This document shows, piece by piece, positions 45,840 to 61,227 of a stretch of DNA of 64,000 nt (position 1 is its first letter; every line of letters starts with the position of its first letter). A model generated the notes under the pieces. The model ran no database searches and was not told where the DNA came from. It saw nothing but the letters and a program-made list of their open reading frames with translations. A program made the position numbers and the translations under genes. The stretch is from Diogma glabrata (Eukaryota > Arthropoda > Insecta > Diptera > Cylindrotomidae). The stretch is taken from contig OY856187.1 of the NCBI GenBank assembly GCA_963693315.1, positions 75,151,394-75,215,393 on the forward strand, in the 5' to 3' direction.

Positions 45840-46975
45840 TGAGAGAATACTCCCAGAAGCCATGGATGGATCAAGCATGTCTTGACGCTATTCAATAGAA
45901 CAGAGATTGCTATCTGTAAAGACTACAAGGGCGCAACACCAGGTCCAGGAAGGAGAACTATATAAACTGGCAAGACAAGCCGCTACAAAGTTATGTAGAT
46001 GAACGAAGAATGGTGGAAGAGTAAATGTGAGGAAATTGAAAGCTTCTATAAGTACAAGTAGACCTTAAAAATAGTTTAGATACTTGGCCCGCTTATTTTG
46101 AGGATCTTCTTAACTTAAGTGACCAGCAACAAGTCGGGTGATGATCAAAGGTTGTTTTTACGTCAAAGGTACATGTAGACGAACCCACCAAAGAGGAACA
46201 CAATAAAGCACATGGGATCGACGATATAACATCTTCAAGATTGTTTGGACTTGTTCAAATGATCTGGAGGACTGAAACTATGCCACAGGACTGGAACACA
46301 GCTATGCTGATACCAATCCAAAAAGGTAATTGCCTACAATGTGAAAACTACAGAGGAATCGCTCTACTCTGCACAGCATATACGATTTTTTCCTACATTT
46401 TGCTAGCCAAAATCAATCCTTTTGCTGAACAACTGTCTGGAGAATACAGTGTGGCTGCCGGTAAGGCCAAAGTACCACCAAACTGCACTGTTCTCGATAA
46501 GGATGATTTTGGACAAGTTTCAAGAGCTCAAGAGAGCTCAACATACCAGTGTACCAACTACTTATTGATTTCAGGCTATTGATTTCTACGATTCTTTCGA
46601 ACGAGAGACTCTATGGTCTGCTCTGGTATCAAAGTGAATCCCTGGTAAACTGGTATCACTATGCAAATGACAGTACAGAACTCTCAATGCGGTGTACGAG
46701 TAGAGAGCTAAAAATCAAAGTTTTTTAAAGTCGACTCCGATTTAAGACAAGTTGATGCTATCTCTCTTATATTATTTAATCTAGCCTTGGAGTATGTGTG
46801 CCGTTAAAAGAAATGCCGACTAGCAACAATATATTTTCAATAAACTCAGTACAGCTGATCGCTAACGCTGATGATGTAGTGATCTTCGGTCGAAATGAGA
46901 GATGTTATGAGTGAGACTTTAGAAAGCTTAGCCCCTCTAGCAAAAAACTAAAATTCGAATCTTTTATGTTTTCAA
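45840..46975 (+). pseudogene. Decayed LINE reverse transcriptase of a second family
   Basis: Pieces of an RT are readable across several frames. WRTETMPQDWNTAMLIPIQK and CENYRGIALLCTAYTIFSYILLAKI (46241 onward) match the 'W...IP.QW...I..I.KKGD...C.NYRGI.LL...YKI.S..L..R' blocks of LINE RTs. A degenerate 'ACRCDAISLLLFN..LE'-like block follows near 46740-46800, and the FADD equivalent reads NADDVVIFGR near 46870. The type resembles RTE-related elements more than the array LINE. Many stops and frameshifts; inactive. Confidence 0.75.
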
Positions 46976-47160
46976 ATATCAAATTTGTACGCCTTCCAAT
47001 ATTACCGATTTTTTCAATACCGGTAATACCGGTCTTAGTTTCTCACAAAAACCGATATTACCGGTATAATACCGATATTCCGGAATATAATCATTTTTGT
47101 TTTAAAATTGATTTAAATAAACATAAACAAAATATTCAAATTGGTCAGTCTTTAGTAATA

Positions 47161-47542
47161 GTCCCTGGCCCAGCGCCGATTTCATGTGATCATTACCATA
47201 TATTTTATACTTCGTGAGGCACCTGTCCTTAACGAGCCCAAAAACATTTGTTCTGCGATTTTTCTCAAATCGGTGCGATTTTTCTCAAACAGACACATTT
47301 TGGTCGGACAAGTTTACCCTCTTGTTCTAAAAACAAATTTCCAACCTCCACTGTTAAAAAAAATTTGGTAGCAAATTTACAAGATCGCGGGGAATTAGCA
47401 TTTTTCGGAACTTGCCGAACGCAAAAGCGGCCAATTGAGAAAAATCGCAGAACAAATGTTTTCGGGCTCGTCAAAGACTGGCGCCTCATGAAGTATAAAA
47501 TATGTGGTAATCATCACATGAAATCGACGCCGGCCCAGGGAC
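47161..47542. mobile_element. 382-bp TA-flanked MITE with about 110-bp inverted repeats
   Basis: Flanked by TA at 47159-47160 and 47543-47544. The left end 'gtccctggcccagcgccga' and reverse-complemented right end 'gtccctgggccggcgtcga' extend as inverted repeats of about 110 bp ('ttcatgtgatnattacca', 'ttttatacttc', 'acatttgttctgcgattttt'). The arms differ by substitutions and small indels. The frames inside (47186-47547, both strands) are a by-product of the arms. A Tc1/mariner-type non-autonomous element is likely. Confidence 0.85.
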
Positions 47543-50500
47543 TATAAGATTTATTTTACTTCAATTAGTAGATTAAAGAATACAATTAAAATTAATTATT
47601 ATTTTGAATACAAAAAAAAATGATAAACAATTTTATAAAAAATAGTGTTGCAATAAACTTTGAAAAAACAATTCAATAGATAAAAAATAAAGATCTAGTA
47701 GCCATTTCTAAATAATAAATCGTCATAATTATAGTTCCATCTATTTGAACGAGTCCAGCTTTGCCCAATAGAATTTGACAAATTCATTTTGAAACGCACA
47801 CATTATAAAACTTTCGCCAACCTCAGTAATTTTGAAATTAAGGAAATACTTACCTTCATCAGAAGCTCTAAATGGTTCGAGTAGGCTTAGATGAGCCTGC
47901 GGTATTACAAAGGACTCATTTTGGCCTAAGTGTGCTGTTCTGACATGTAGTGCCAATAATTTATGTACACTACTATATGATAAAATGTAGTACAATATTT
48001 CGCTCAACACTTCTTATTTCTATCAATGTTGTGTTTTCGAAGGATGGTGACACTACTAAACTTTTGCGTACACTGCTATTTAAATTATCTCTTATTAGAA
48101 TTAGGTGTTCTAATTTGCTTGAGCACTGCTAGTTGTATTAATATAGTAACTCTTAGTGAATTTTGTTGGTTTAACACTTCTATTCGTAAATGATTGTATA
48201 CACTGTTTGACGATTCACTTGATTACTTTTATTCGGGTAGACTGAATATAGTTTACTGGTATAAAATGTGGGTTTAGTTCAGAAATACACATTTATTTAG
48301 TAATAGTATAAAGATTACATAATTTGGTTTAATTCATTTAATTCAACAGCTATTTCAAATAGTTCTACTTCACAGAGAATGCACTTAATTTAACTTATTA
48401 AATCAATAAGATTAATCGATTCACTAATAGACTGATAAACGGATTTAGATTCACTATACTAATTGGCTAAAAACTTATTGTCTTGTTACCGAAATGATTT
48501 TTCTGTTGCTGGCCAACTACGACTACTGATTAATTATTACTTCTTAGTTTTACCGAATTCGTTAAATTTCTACTTGTCTTTACTTGACTTATTGGCCGCT
48601 CGATTGCTACTTATCGTCTGAACTTACTGCTCCAACTTATTGACTGACCTTTTTATATTTTGTAATGCAGGGCTGCTTCATTGATAACCAATGAAATGGC
48701 ATAGCACGCCGCGCACCTGGTGAGATTTTTAAGGCCCCAAACTAGCTTCAGTAAGTGGGGTCGAACATAGAATACCTGCCACTCCAGCACAAATGTCAGA
48801 ATTCTACGCGTATCAAAATATAAAAAAAACGGAAAAAAGAAACGGCAAGTGAACTAAGTACACTCTAGCGATCCCCATAAGTGAACAAAACCGCGATCAC
48901 CCCGTCCAACCCTGTAATTTCAACACATTCACACGCTCTCGCACTTCATCCGCTCACCCACACACACACTCACACCTACACACACAAACACACATGCACA
49001 CAATCACCCATACCTACATCAATGCCCATACAAGAAAGAATAATTACGTCCCAAAATGGTCATGATGAAAGAAATAATGAAATTTCGAAGTTAACACTAC
49101 ATTTATAAATATTTATTTTGTAAACACATTGTACAATACAACGATTTAACACTAAGGAAATCGATATAATGTTTAATAATTCGCGCTTTCTAAAACTTCA
49201 ATTTAGTATTTTTACAAGCAGCACCAGCTTCATCACCTTTTTCTCAGTTTTCACATGGGTAAAACCAAAAACACATTGCATTATGACTTCGGACTGGCAC
49301 ATAATTAAATTTTATTCATCCCCACGCACACGTACGTACACTCACGCACACATTCATACATACATACTCGGTTATATATATCTAAAGCGACTCACCCCAT
49401 AGCTTGTCCAAATCCCAACTGCTCATTCACTTTGGCTGGCCTTAGCCAATTATATTATGCTTATAGCGACACCGTCACACATAAAATAGGCTATTTATGT
49501 AGGCTGAAAGTATTGTAGATCAGGCAGGATGGCTAACCCAGTTCAAAAATGGCCGGATATTACAGATACGTAGTTGAAAGAGGCTTGATGTCACGTTAAC
49601 AAGGTATGATGGTCACATCCAATCAAATTTCATTCATTGTAACTATATCAATGCCAGTCCTACCACCAAATGTAGCTGCTCCCGCAAAAAGTACTAATTA
49701 AATTGTAGTTGAGTTACGTTGACAAGTACACCAGTTAAACGCGGATGGACCGGTGGTCGTAACAATACTGTTGTATCGAACGTCAATTCTTTTATACCGG
49801 GACCTTCAAAGTTGAGGCAAAACTACTCTCGCCATCGGCAATTAACCAACTATTCCGCTTTTCAAATACTATTAACGATGGTCTCAGGTTTGGGTGGTAG
49901 TATTTTACTCCAATATCAACCAACACATCAAGTAGACTGCCATACGACAAGCCAAAAAATACAAAAAAATCCGCCCAGAACGATAGCGCATGAAATATAC
50001 CACAAAAGTTACAGTTTATACTGTATAAGCTTTTCCAGCTTTATTTGTAAGGTTTAATTTTAATTAAGTTTAAACTTAAATTAGAAATAAGTTTCGAAGT
50101 ACTATTGATAACTGTTATTAGATTAATTAACTACAGTGAACTACACGGGACATCACAGATCATTTTTTTTCTAGTTTTAACAGTACGGTATATATCTAGT
50201 ATTTATATTAATATATTATTAAACATCAAAAAAAATTGTTTTAATCTTTTTTAAATTACAGAATAACTATATTATTTAGATTAACAGATGAGACCTAAAA
50301 AATTAATAAAAAAAATAACTCACAATTCGATCATTAATGATAAGCCGAAACACAATCTTCCATAGCATAATTCTTTATAAAATGTAATTTTTTTCTTTGG
50401 CATTCTTAATATTTAACATGAAAACAATAGCAACACATAACTACCGATATAGATTATTCTAACTACAATGGTCAATGTGGACGTAGGCAAATGTTTACAC

Positions 50501-50990
50501 GTTAGATTCCTTTCTTTTATTTCATTGAATGGCGCACTAGTATTTATTATTTAAGGCATCGATAATTTCCGCACTACAGGTTTGATTATGTACATATGAT
50601 AGTCTCTCAGGTGAGGAATAATTACTCTAAAAAAACGAGAACTAATTACTTTTACGGTTTAAGTTAACAAAAAAAAACAACCGTATAGTGACGTCAATAC
50701 ATTTTTAATTTATCATCACTTTACTATTACGTATATACATTGGTTTTATTTCAATTATAGCAATTATCTTGACGCAAGAATCAACTGAATTGTGTCATTT
50801 AAACTTACACACAAAAAAAACTGTACACTGACCTGGATATATAAAGAGGAACGTAAATGATAATACTTATCTCGCAAACGAGCAGTAATATATTGAACTC
50901 AATTTACAATTTAGTGCGTGCGAGAAAGTAGGGCGACTCTAAATTACGGAAATTGGACAACTGCATCGTAACAATTTGTTTTAGATTTTA
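47543..50990. other. No gene confirmed; short frames and CA-rich tracts
   Basis: A minus-strand frame at 47741-48010 (HVRTAHLGQNESFVIP, FKITEVGESFIMCAFQNEF) has protein-like composition but no ATG and no relative I know. A plus-strand frame at 49719-50057 (TSTPVKRGWTGGRNN) starts at TTG and is equally unrecognised. CA-rich simple sequence lies at about 48955-49010 and 49320-49372. A possible SINE-like segment at 48660-48790 was rejected. Confidence 0.4.
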
Positions 50991-51133
50991 TTTAAAGTGT
51001 CAAATTTTCTGTGGGAAAATATTAACTCTTCTTTAAATCGGTAGTACCGGTCCTTAGTACCGGTAATACCGATATGAAATTTAAAGTCAATACTGGCATT
51101 AATGGTAATACCGTTACCGGTATTGGAAGCCCT

Positions 51134-53406
51134 AGTCCAAAGATCCTAAACAAAGGATATTTTCTCATTTTTTTAAACCTTTAATTTTTTTCATTGTTCT
51201 TCTGCATCTATTACTGCTTCTTCTTGTAATTTTCTTCAAATGTCATCTAAAAAGATCATGTAGTTATCTCCCCAGGCCAATGTTCGCCGTTTAATTTAAT
51301 TAAACTACGCGGTTTTTAGAATGATGAATGCCTCTCAAGCGTTCACATAATTCACATGTCATCATTCACATGTTTGAAGTTATCATCCAGTAAAATAATT
51401 TTAAAGGCCAATATTATGGTTGCCAGTACTCTGCCATTGCTGCGTTACTGGTCACCCTTAATGGACCATTACTGAACAAGTTGTACAACCTTTTATGGGA
51501 TGCTGGTGAAAATGATGGAAGTAGAATTACTGAAAAACTAGAAAATATGATACCCCACCTAAAATAATCGAATTTCTACAGAAGAACATATTTTATACAA
51601 AAAGAAAATAATAAAAAACCGCGAAGTAACAATCTAAATAAATTTAGTTATTAGGGTTGAATGAACTACAGTAAAACAAAAAGAACAGCGTTGAAGACAT
51701 CATTTTGTACATCAGTCATATGTCATTGATACAAAATTACAGTGTAACAACGCCTTTAAATCTTTATGGGACACATATGCCGCCGTTACAAGGAGCTATT
51801 CTCTCCCGAGAGGATATTCTCTTCATAGCAAAATATATAATTTTTTTTTTTTAGTAGGATAGCATATCGGTACCATAACCATCGCTATGCGACCTCGTAT
51901 TAGTAGCACAACACGGTAGCACAATTGTAGCATAACAGCGGTCGGATATTATGGTACCGGTAGGGGTTAGGGCATCATTTGGTAGAATAATGACGGTAAA
52001 GCAACGTTCACATATCGGTAGCATAAACCACAGTTTTGAATACGATCGTGACTTATGCTGCATAATTTAATGTTCCGGTGAATAATAATAGCTGCAATTT
52101 TTAACAACAAAGATCAGATGTCGAATGATTGATTTGGTTGAATATTAAAGGTCTCATAGACCTCCAAGTATGCTTGACCAACACAGCTGTCAAATATGTA
52201 TAACGATCAGGTCGTTATGGGCAGCCCATCTTCTCAGTCTAGAAATGTACTAACAATAATAATAATATATAAGTTAATAATAGATAACAGTGAATAATTC
52301 TTGCATTGAACGATTGAGAAAATTGGGCACTGTCATGGAGGATATGTTTCTTTTTTGTTCTTGAACGGTGGACGCAAAAAAGACTTCATGCTTCATCTCT
52401 TTTTGTGATTATTAAGTAAATTGAAACCATTAAAGTTGAAATTACCTATGATAATATTTGGATTCAGAAATATGAAATATGATAAATTTTATATTGAACG
52501 TCAAATTTGAGAATTGAAGAGAGCTCACGTAAGCAGGATTGGTGCATAAATGGAAGAATATTAAGACAAAAGTTTCTTAAAGCTTAATTAGCTTAGGATA
52601 ACACCTAAAAATTTATTAGTGATAGTTGGTTATTCATTTAATTTGTTGATCTAAATTTAACAACAAAAAAACTATTAAAGCAAACTTAAATATAAGTTAA
52701 TATAAGAAATACTATTTCTATTATAAACGCGTACTGCCGAGTGAATTGATTAAAATAGTATATATTTTAATTACACTGAAAAAAAAGATTACTCAATTCA
52801 AGTGAAATAGGTACAAAATTATGCATAAAAGTTGCTTAAATGTGCGCCAAGAATAACTTTTCTCAACTTATTCTTATTTGCAGAATAGAGCTATGATGAT
52901 TTGTTAATATTTTAAATTCTGATGTTGAGAATTTATAGTATGATTTATGCAAATACAGTTTCTTATTTAGAGTATTATATTGTTAATATGAGAAATTTTT
53001 ATTTTACGAAATTATAAACCATTTTTTAAGTTAAACTCCATTTATGACTAAATTTTCTGTTATTGAGAATATTTTATTTCAAAATAGAGAATAATATGAG
53101 TTAAAAACTGTTAAGACTTTTTAAATTTAATTCATTTTGAGAAAACCATTCTAAATACAAGAAAACTATTGGATAAAGATTGTTAAACTTTTCAAAATTA
53201 AACTCAATTTGAGTATATTTGGTTAGTTTTAAGAACAAAATATACTTTATTTAAGAATAAGTGTGCGTACAGAAATTTTTATTGTTATTTAAGATCAAGT
53301 GAAGCATAGTTCTTCTATTATTGAGAATTAAAAGGTCAAATTAACACATGTTTTCTAGAGTACATTTATAAAAAATTTTGGGTTGAGTATAATTATTCTA
53401 TAATAT

Positions 53407-53410
<4 letters not shown>
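51134..53410. other. AT-rich, no gene seen
   Basis: No recognisable protein. A minus-strand frame at 51851-52063 starts with ATG (70 codons) and lies in locally repetitive 'ggtagcataa/ggtaccataa' sequence; it looks like a shadow of that repetition. Confidence 0.45.

Positions 53411-53497
<87 letters not shown>
53411..53497. repeat. (TA)n microsatellite, first tract
   Basis: About 43 uninterrupted TA units directly abutting the left end of the hAT element. Confidence 0.97.
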
Positions 53498-55647
<2,150 letters not shown>

Positions 55648-56260
55648 AACGACGGTTTATACTTTGGTTATTTATTATAAAAAAAACAATCAACTTACTC
55701 ATCAGAGTATGGCAATAATTTCTGATTGCTTGAATCATGATGCAATTGCTGTTCATTTGTACTCTGGGGTCATTATCTATTTCATAAAATCTTTGTCATC
55801 TGGAGTTCGTAAAATTTTTTTCTTCTTGGATGGCGCGCCACAACAGTATAAAAATTACAAACATTTTGTTAATTTACCTCATTACAATGAAGAATTCGGA
55901 ATAAACGTAGAGTGGAATTTTTTCGCTACGGCACATGGTAAAGGTTCATGTGATGGAATAGGTGGTACTTTGAAACGAATGGCTGCACGTGCTAGCCTAC
56001 AATTGCCACTTCATCTACAAATTCTAATACCATCACAATTATTTGAGTAGGCTTTGAAAAATTTACCAAATATTAATATTAGATTTTCAAAATCTGAAGA
56101 ATACAATTCCATGAAAGAGAAATTAGAGGAACGCTTCAAAAATGCTAAACCGATACCAGCGACACAAAAAATTCATCAAATTACTCCATTATTGAATTTT
56201 GTTGTAATAGTTAAGTCTTTTTCTTCGTCGGAACAATCCACACAACACAGTACAGTTAAG

Positions 56261-57451
<1,191 letters not shown>

Positions 57452-57456
57452 TCTTA

Positions 57457-59516
57457 TATATTAATACGCTAGATTAAAACTTTGTGGAGCATAAGGCTTT
57501 TTTATTCGCAGATGGATTCAATTCAAATTTTCACAGCTAACTGATATTAGTGTAACCTATATTGGGATCCGGATTCAAACAAATCGGATCATAAATAAAA
57601 AAGTTATTATATACGGAAAACTTTTTCTATACATATGCATTATAAGTTTACATACATATAAAAATTTATTTGCTATCGAACAACGAAAACGAAACTTAAA
57701 ACTTTATTTTGTTATTCTTTTTTATATTTAATTTTTTCTCAGCTGTTAGTATATTTATTTCTTTGAATGTGAATAAACGTACGTATTGTTTTTCTATGTT
57801 TTAAATTTCATTTCGAATTTTTTCTTATGCGTAAGATAGGTTTTGAGTTAGATCGTGTGAATCCTTTTGTTCGTTCTTTTAAATCAATGCATGAATTTTG
57901 TGAAAGACCTGAGAATGTTACTGCTGATGTGTCAATGGTTATAAAAGTTAACAGAGAATGTGATATTCGTCGTTTTAATGATGCTGTTCAAACTGATGTG
58001 GTTGCTATTTTTAAAAATGATGAATTTTGTTAAATTTGTCAGATGAAGATAGAATTGATGGAAATGAAATGATTAATAAATTTGTATGTACTGAAATCCC
58101 TGATCCCATTCTTTTTCCTAAATTACATGAATATGTGAAACGTCATATGATGCATGAACCATGTGGTGCTCTAAGTAAGATAGGTTTTGAGTTAGATCGT
58201 GTGAATCCTTTTGTTCGTTCTTTTAAATCAATGCATGAATTTTGTGAAAGACCTGAGAATGTTACTGCTGATGTGTCAATGGTTATAAAAGTTAACAGAG
58301 AATGTGATATTCGTCGTTTTAATGATGCTGTTCAAACTGATGTGGTTGCTATTTTTAAAAATGATGAATTTTGTTAAATTTGTCAGATGAAGATAGAATT
58401 GATGGAAATGAAATGATTAATAAATTTGTATGTACTGAAATCCCTGATCCCATTCTTTTTCCTAAATTACATGAATATATTTTTTATATATTAATACGCT
58501 AGATTAAAACTTTGTGGAGCATAAGGCTTTTTTATTCGCAGATGGATTCAATTCAAATTTTCACAGCTAACTGATATTAGTGTAACCTATATTGGGATCC
58601 GGATTCAAACAAATCGGATCATAAATAAAAAAGTTATTATATACGGAAAACTTTTTCTATACATATGCATTATAAGTTTACATACATATAAAAATATATT
58701 TGCTATCGAACAACGAAAACGAAACTTAAAACTTTATTTTGTTATTCTTTTTTATATTTAATTTTTTCTCAGCTGTTAGTATATTTATTTCTTTGAATGT
58801 GAATAAACGTACGTATTGTTTTTCTATGTTTTAAATTTCATTTCGAATTTTTTCTTATGCGTAAGATAGGTTTTGAGTTAGATCGTGTGAATCCTTTTGT
58901 TCGTTCTTTTAAATCAATGCATGAATTTTGTGAAAGACCTGAGAATGTTACTGCTGATGTGTCAATGGTTATAAAAGTTAACAGAGAATGTGATATTCGT
59001 CGTTTTAATGATGCTGTTCAAACTGATGTGGTTGCTATTTTTAAAAATGATGAATTTTGTTAAATTTGTCAGATGAAGATAGAATTGATGGAAATGAAAT
59101 GATTAATAAATTTGTATGTACTGAAATCCCTGATCCCATTCTTTTTCCTAAATTACATGAATATGTGAAACGTCATATGATGCATGAACCATGTGGTGCT
59201 CTAAGTAAGATAGGTTTTGAGTTAGATCGTGTGAATCCTTTTGTTCGTTCTTTTAAATCAATGCATGAATTTTGTGAAAGACCTGAGAATGTTACTGCTG
59301 ATGTGTCAATGGTTATAAAAGTTAACAGAGAATGTGATATTCGTCGTTTTAATGATGCTGTTCAAACTGATGTGGTTGCTATTTTTAAAAATGATGAATT
59401 TTGTTAAATTTGTCAGATGAAGATAGAATTGATGGAAATGAAATGATTAATAAATTTGTATGTACTGAAATCCCTGATCCCATTCTTTTTCCTACATTAC
59501 ATGAATATGTGAAACG
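57457..59516 (+). repeat. 1,030-bp tandem duplication containing 344-bp repeats
   Basis: Two copies (about 57457-58486 and 58487-59516) at an exact 1,030-bp offset, nearly identical. Inside each, the segment starting 'gtaagataggttttgag' occurs twice at 344-bp spacing (57831/58175 and 58861/59205). The inner repeat joins the HEPCGAL stretch to an earlier part of the protein (SKIGFELDRV), so it is a rearrangement, not a natural protein repeat. Near identity points to a recent event. Confidence 0.93.
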
Positions 59517-60784
59517 TCATATGATGCATGAACCATGTGGTGCTCTAAATCCCAATTCTGTTTGTATGAGAGTGGTAAATGTAGTAATAATTTTCCAAAA
59601 CCTTTTTCTGAAAATATTAAAGAATATGTGAATGGTTATCCTTTGTACCGTCGACGTGATAATGGTATGAGTGTTGATGTACGTGGTGCATCTCTTGATA
59701 ATAGATATGTTGTTCCGTATAATATTTATCTTCTTGCAAAATTCAATTGTCATATTAACGTGGAAATATGTACGACTGTTAAAAGTGTGAAATATGTTTA
59801 CAAGTATGTATATAAAGAGTATGATTCTGCCAATGTTGAATTGAGAGTGAATGGAGAGAATGCAGTGAATAATGATGATGCGATTGTGGGAAATGAAATT
59901 CAAGATTTTTTGAATGAACGGTATGTTGGTTCGACTGAAGCTGCTTGGCGCATATTTGAATTTCCAATGCATTTTCAATCTCATACAATTATTCGACTTG
60001 ATTGTCATTTGCCTAATAGACAAAATGTTTATATCAGGAATGGTAATGTGGCTGGCACAGTCGCAAATGTATCAAGAACAAAATTGTTAGCATTTTTCCA
60101 TTTGAATTCCATTGATAATTTAGCTAATGAGTTTTTGTATACAGAATTAATTATGTTTGGTATGACCAAAGTAAATCGTGGAAAAGAAGACAACGTGGGG
60201 CTGATAAAGTTGTTGCTCGATTATATATGGTTACTCCAAAAGATATAGAATTGTTTCATATGCGTTTACTTCTGTTGCATGTTCGTGGTCCAAAATCTTT
60301 TTTTGATCTACGTATGTATGAAGGTGTACCCTACCCTACTTTTGTTGCAGCATGTGAAGCTCGAGGTATTGCAACAAATGATAATGAATAGCGTGAATGT
60401 TTACTTGAAGCTTCAGAAATTCAATCACCAAAACAGTTTCGTCAATTATTTGCATTTATCTGTGGTTTGAATGTTCCTCCGAATGCTTTAGCTTTTTTTC
60501 TTGACAGCTCATGCAGGTTGTGGCAAAACTTTTGTTCAAACGGCAATCATTCATAAATTTAATTCACTAAATCTTTCGTGTATTGTAACTGCCTTCAGTG
60601 GTATTGCATCAACTCTTTTGATTGGGGGGCGAACTTTGCATAATGTTTTCAAATGACCAATTCCATTATTAAAGAATTCAATGCCAAATATAACTCCAAA
60701 CAGTGTACATGGCACATATATTAATAATGCATCAATCATTATTATAGATGAAATTTCAATGTGTTCTATTCATGCTTTAAAATT
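57827..60784 (+). pseudogene. Helitron Rep/PIF1-helicase remnant
   Basis: Readable pieces, in order: an N-terminal part (NPFVRSFKSMHEF, ENVTADVSMVIKVNRE), present four times through the duplication; LSDEDRIDGNEMINKFVCTEIPDP and HEYVKRHMMHEPCGALNPNS; GKCSNNFPKPFSENI and GYPLYRRRDNG; the Rep tyrosine motif YVYKYVYK (residues 87-94 of the frame at 59535); AAWRIFEFPMHFQSH; then after a frameshift near 60185 RGADKVVARLYMVTPKD and LRMYEGVPYPTFVAACEARG; an in-frame TAG at about 60388; then helicase Walker A (AHAGCGKT, near 60510), TAFSGIASTLLIGGRTLHN and Walker B (IIIIDEIS, near 60740). The HUH nuclease block is missing, as is everything after Walker B. Inactive. Confidence 0.88.
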
Positions 60785-60785
60785 A

Positions 60786-61227
60786 ACTAGGAAGGCCCGG
60801 CGTGCTTCGCTACGCTTATAAATAAAGTTTTTGCGTAGACATTTTGTTGACGTAGAAGCAATGATTTCAAAAAGTGGTAACGAGAAATGCTAGCATATAA
60901 TTTTTAATTTTTCTTTTTAAATATATGAATGAAAAATAATCAGAACTCTAGCTGATCAGTTCGGATATATGAAAAATTAGCGATCAAATAAGTTTTCAAG
61001 TAAGCTTATTTTATCTCTAACTTATTTGATCGCTAATTTTTCATATATCCGAACTGATCAGCTAGAGTTCTGATTATTTTTCATTCATATATTTAAAAAG
61101 AAAAATTAAAAATTATATGCTAGCATTTCTCGTTACCACTTTTTGAAATCATTGCTTCTACGTCAACAAAATGTCTACGCAAAAACTTTATTTATAAGCG
61201 TAGCGAAGCACGCCGGGCCTTCCTAGT
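60786..61227. repeat. Perfect palindrome, 207-bp arms, 28-bp loop
   Basis: 60786-60992 is the exact reverse complement of 61021-61227 by my reading, around a loop at 60993-61020. The ends read 'actaggaaggcccggcgtgc' on both strands, with GC-rich tips ('cccggcgtgcttcgctacgc') and AT-rich interior. It follows the Helitron helicase directly at 60785. It could be a foldback transposon or an inverted duplication of a repeat end. No coding potential. Confidence 0.93.

Larger units (their letters stand above)
46991..51133. mobile_element. Segment bounded by inverted CCGGTAATACC-rich ends
   Basis: The left end reads 'gccttccaatattaccg' then 'aataccggtaataccggt'. The right end, reverse complemented, reads 'gggcttccaataccggtaac', with 'ggtattaccggtac' further in. 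The two ends are about 4.1 kb apart. Ends of the AGGGCTTCCAATACC type suggest an hAT-like element. No target duplication is evident, no transposase is readable, and a MITE lies inside. It could be one decayed element or two solitary ends in opposite orientation. Confidence 0.4.
57452..60784 (+). mobile_element. Broken Helitron (rolling-circle transposon)
   Basis: Identified by its coding remains: a Rep region with paired tyrosines and a PIF1-like helicase. A plausible 5' end is TCTTATATATTAATACGC at 57452, preceded by A, as Helitrons insert between A and T; this is inference. No 3' end (hairpin plus CTRR) was identified, because the element is cut in the helicase just before the palindrome at 60786. 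The 5' half is enlarged by a 1,030-bp tandem duplication. Confidence 0.82.

Noticed and set aside
48660..48790. Possible tRNA-derived SINE (tggcatagcacg and ggggtcgaacata as A and B boxes)
   Set aside because: Both boxes are poor matches, and no poly(A) tail or target duplication was seen.
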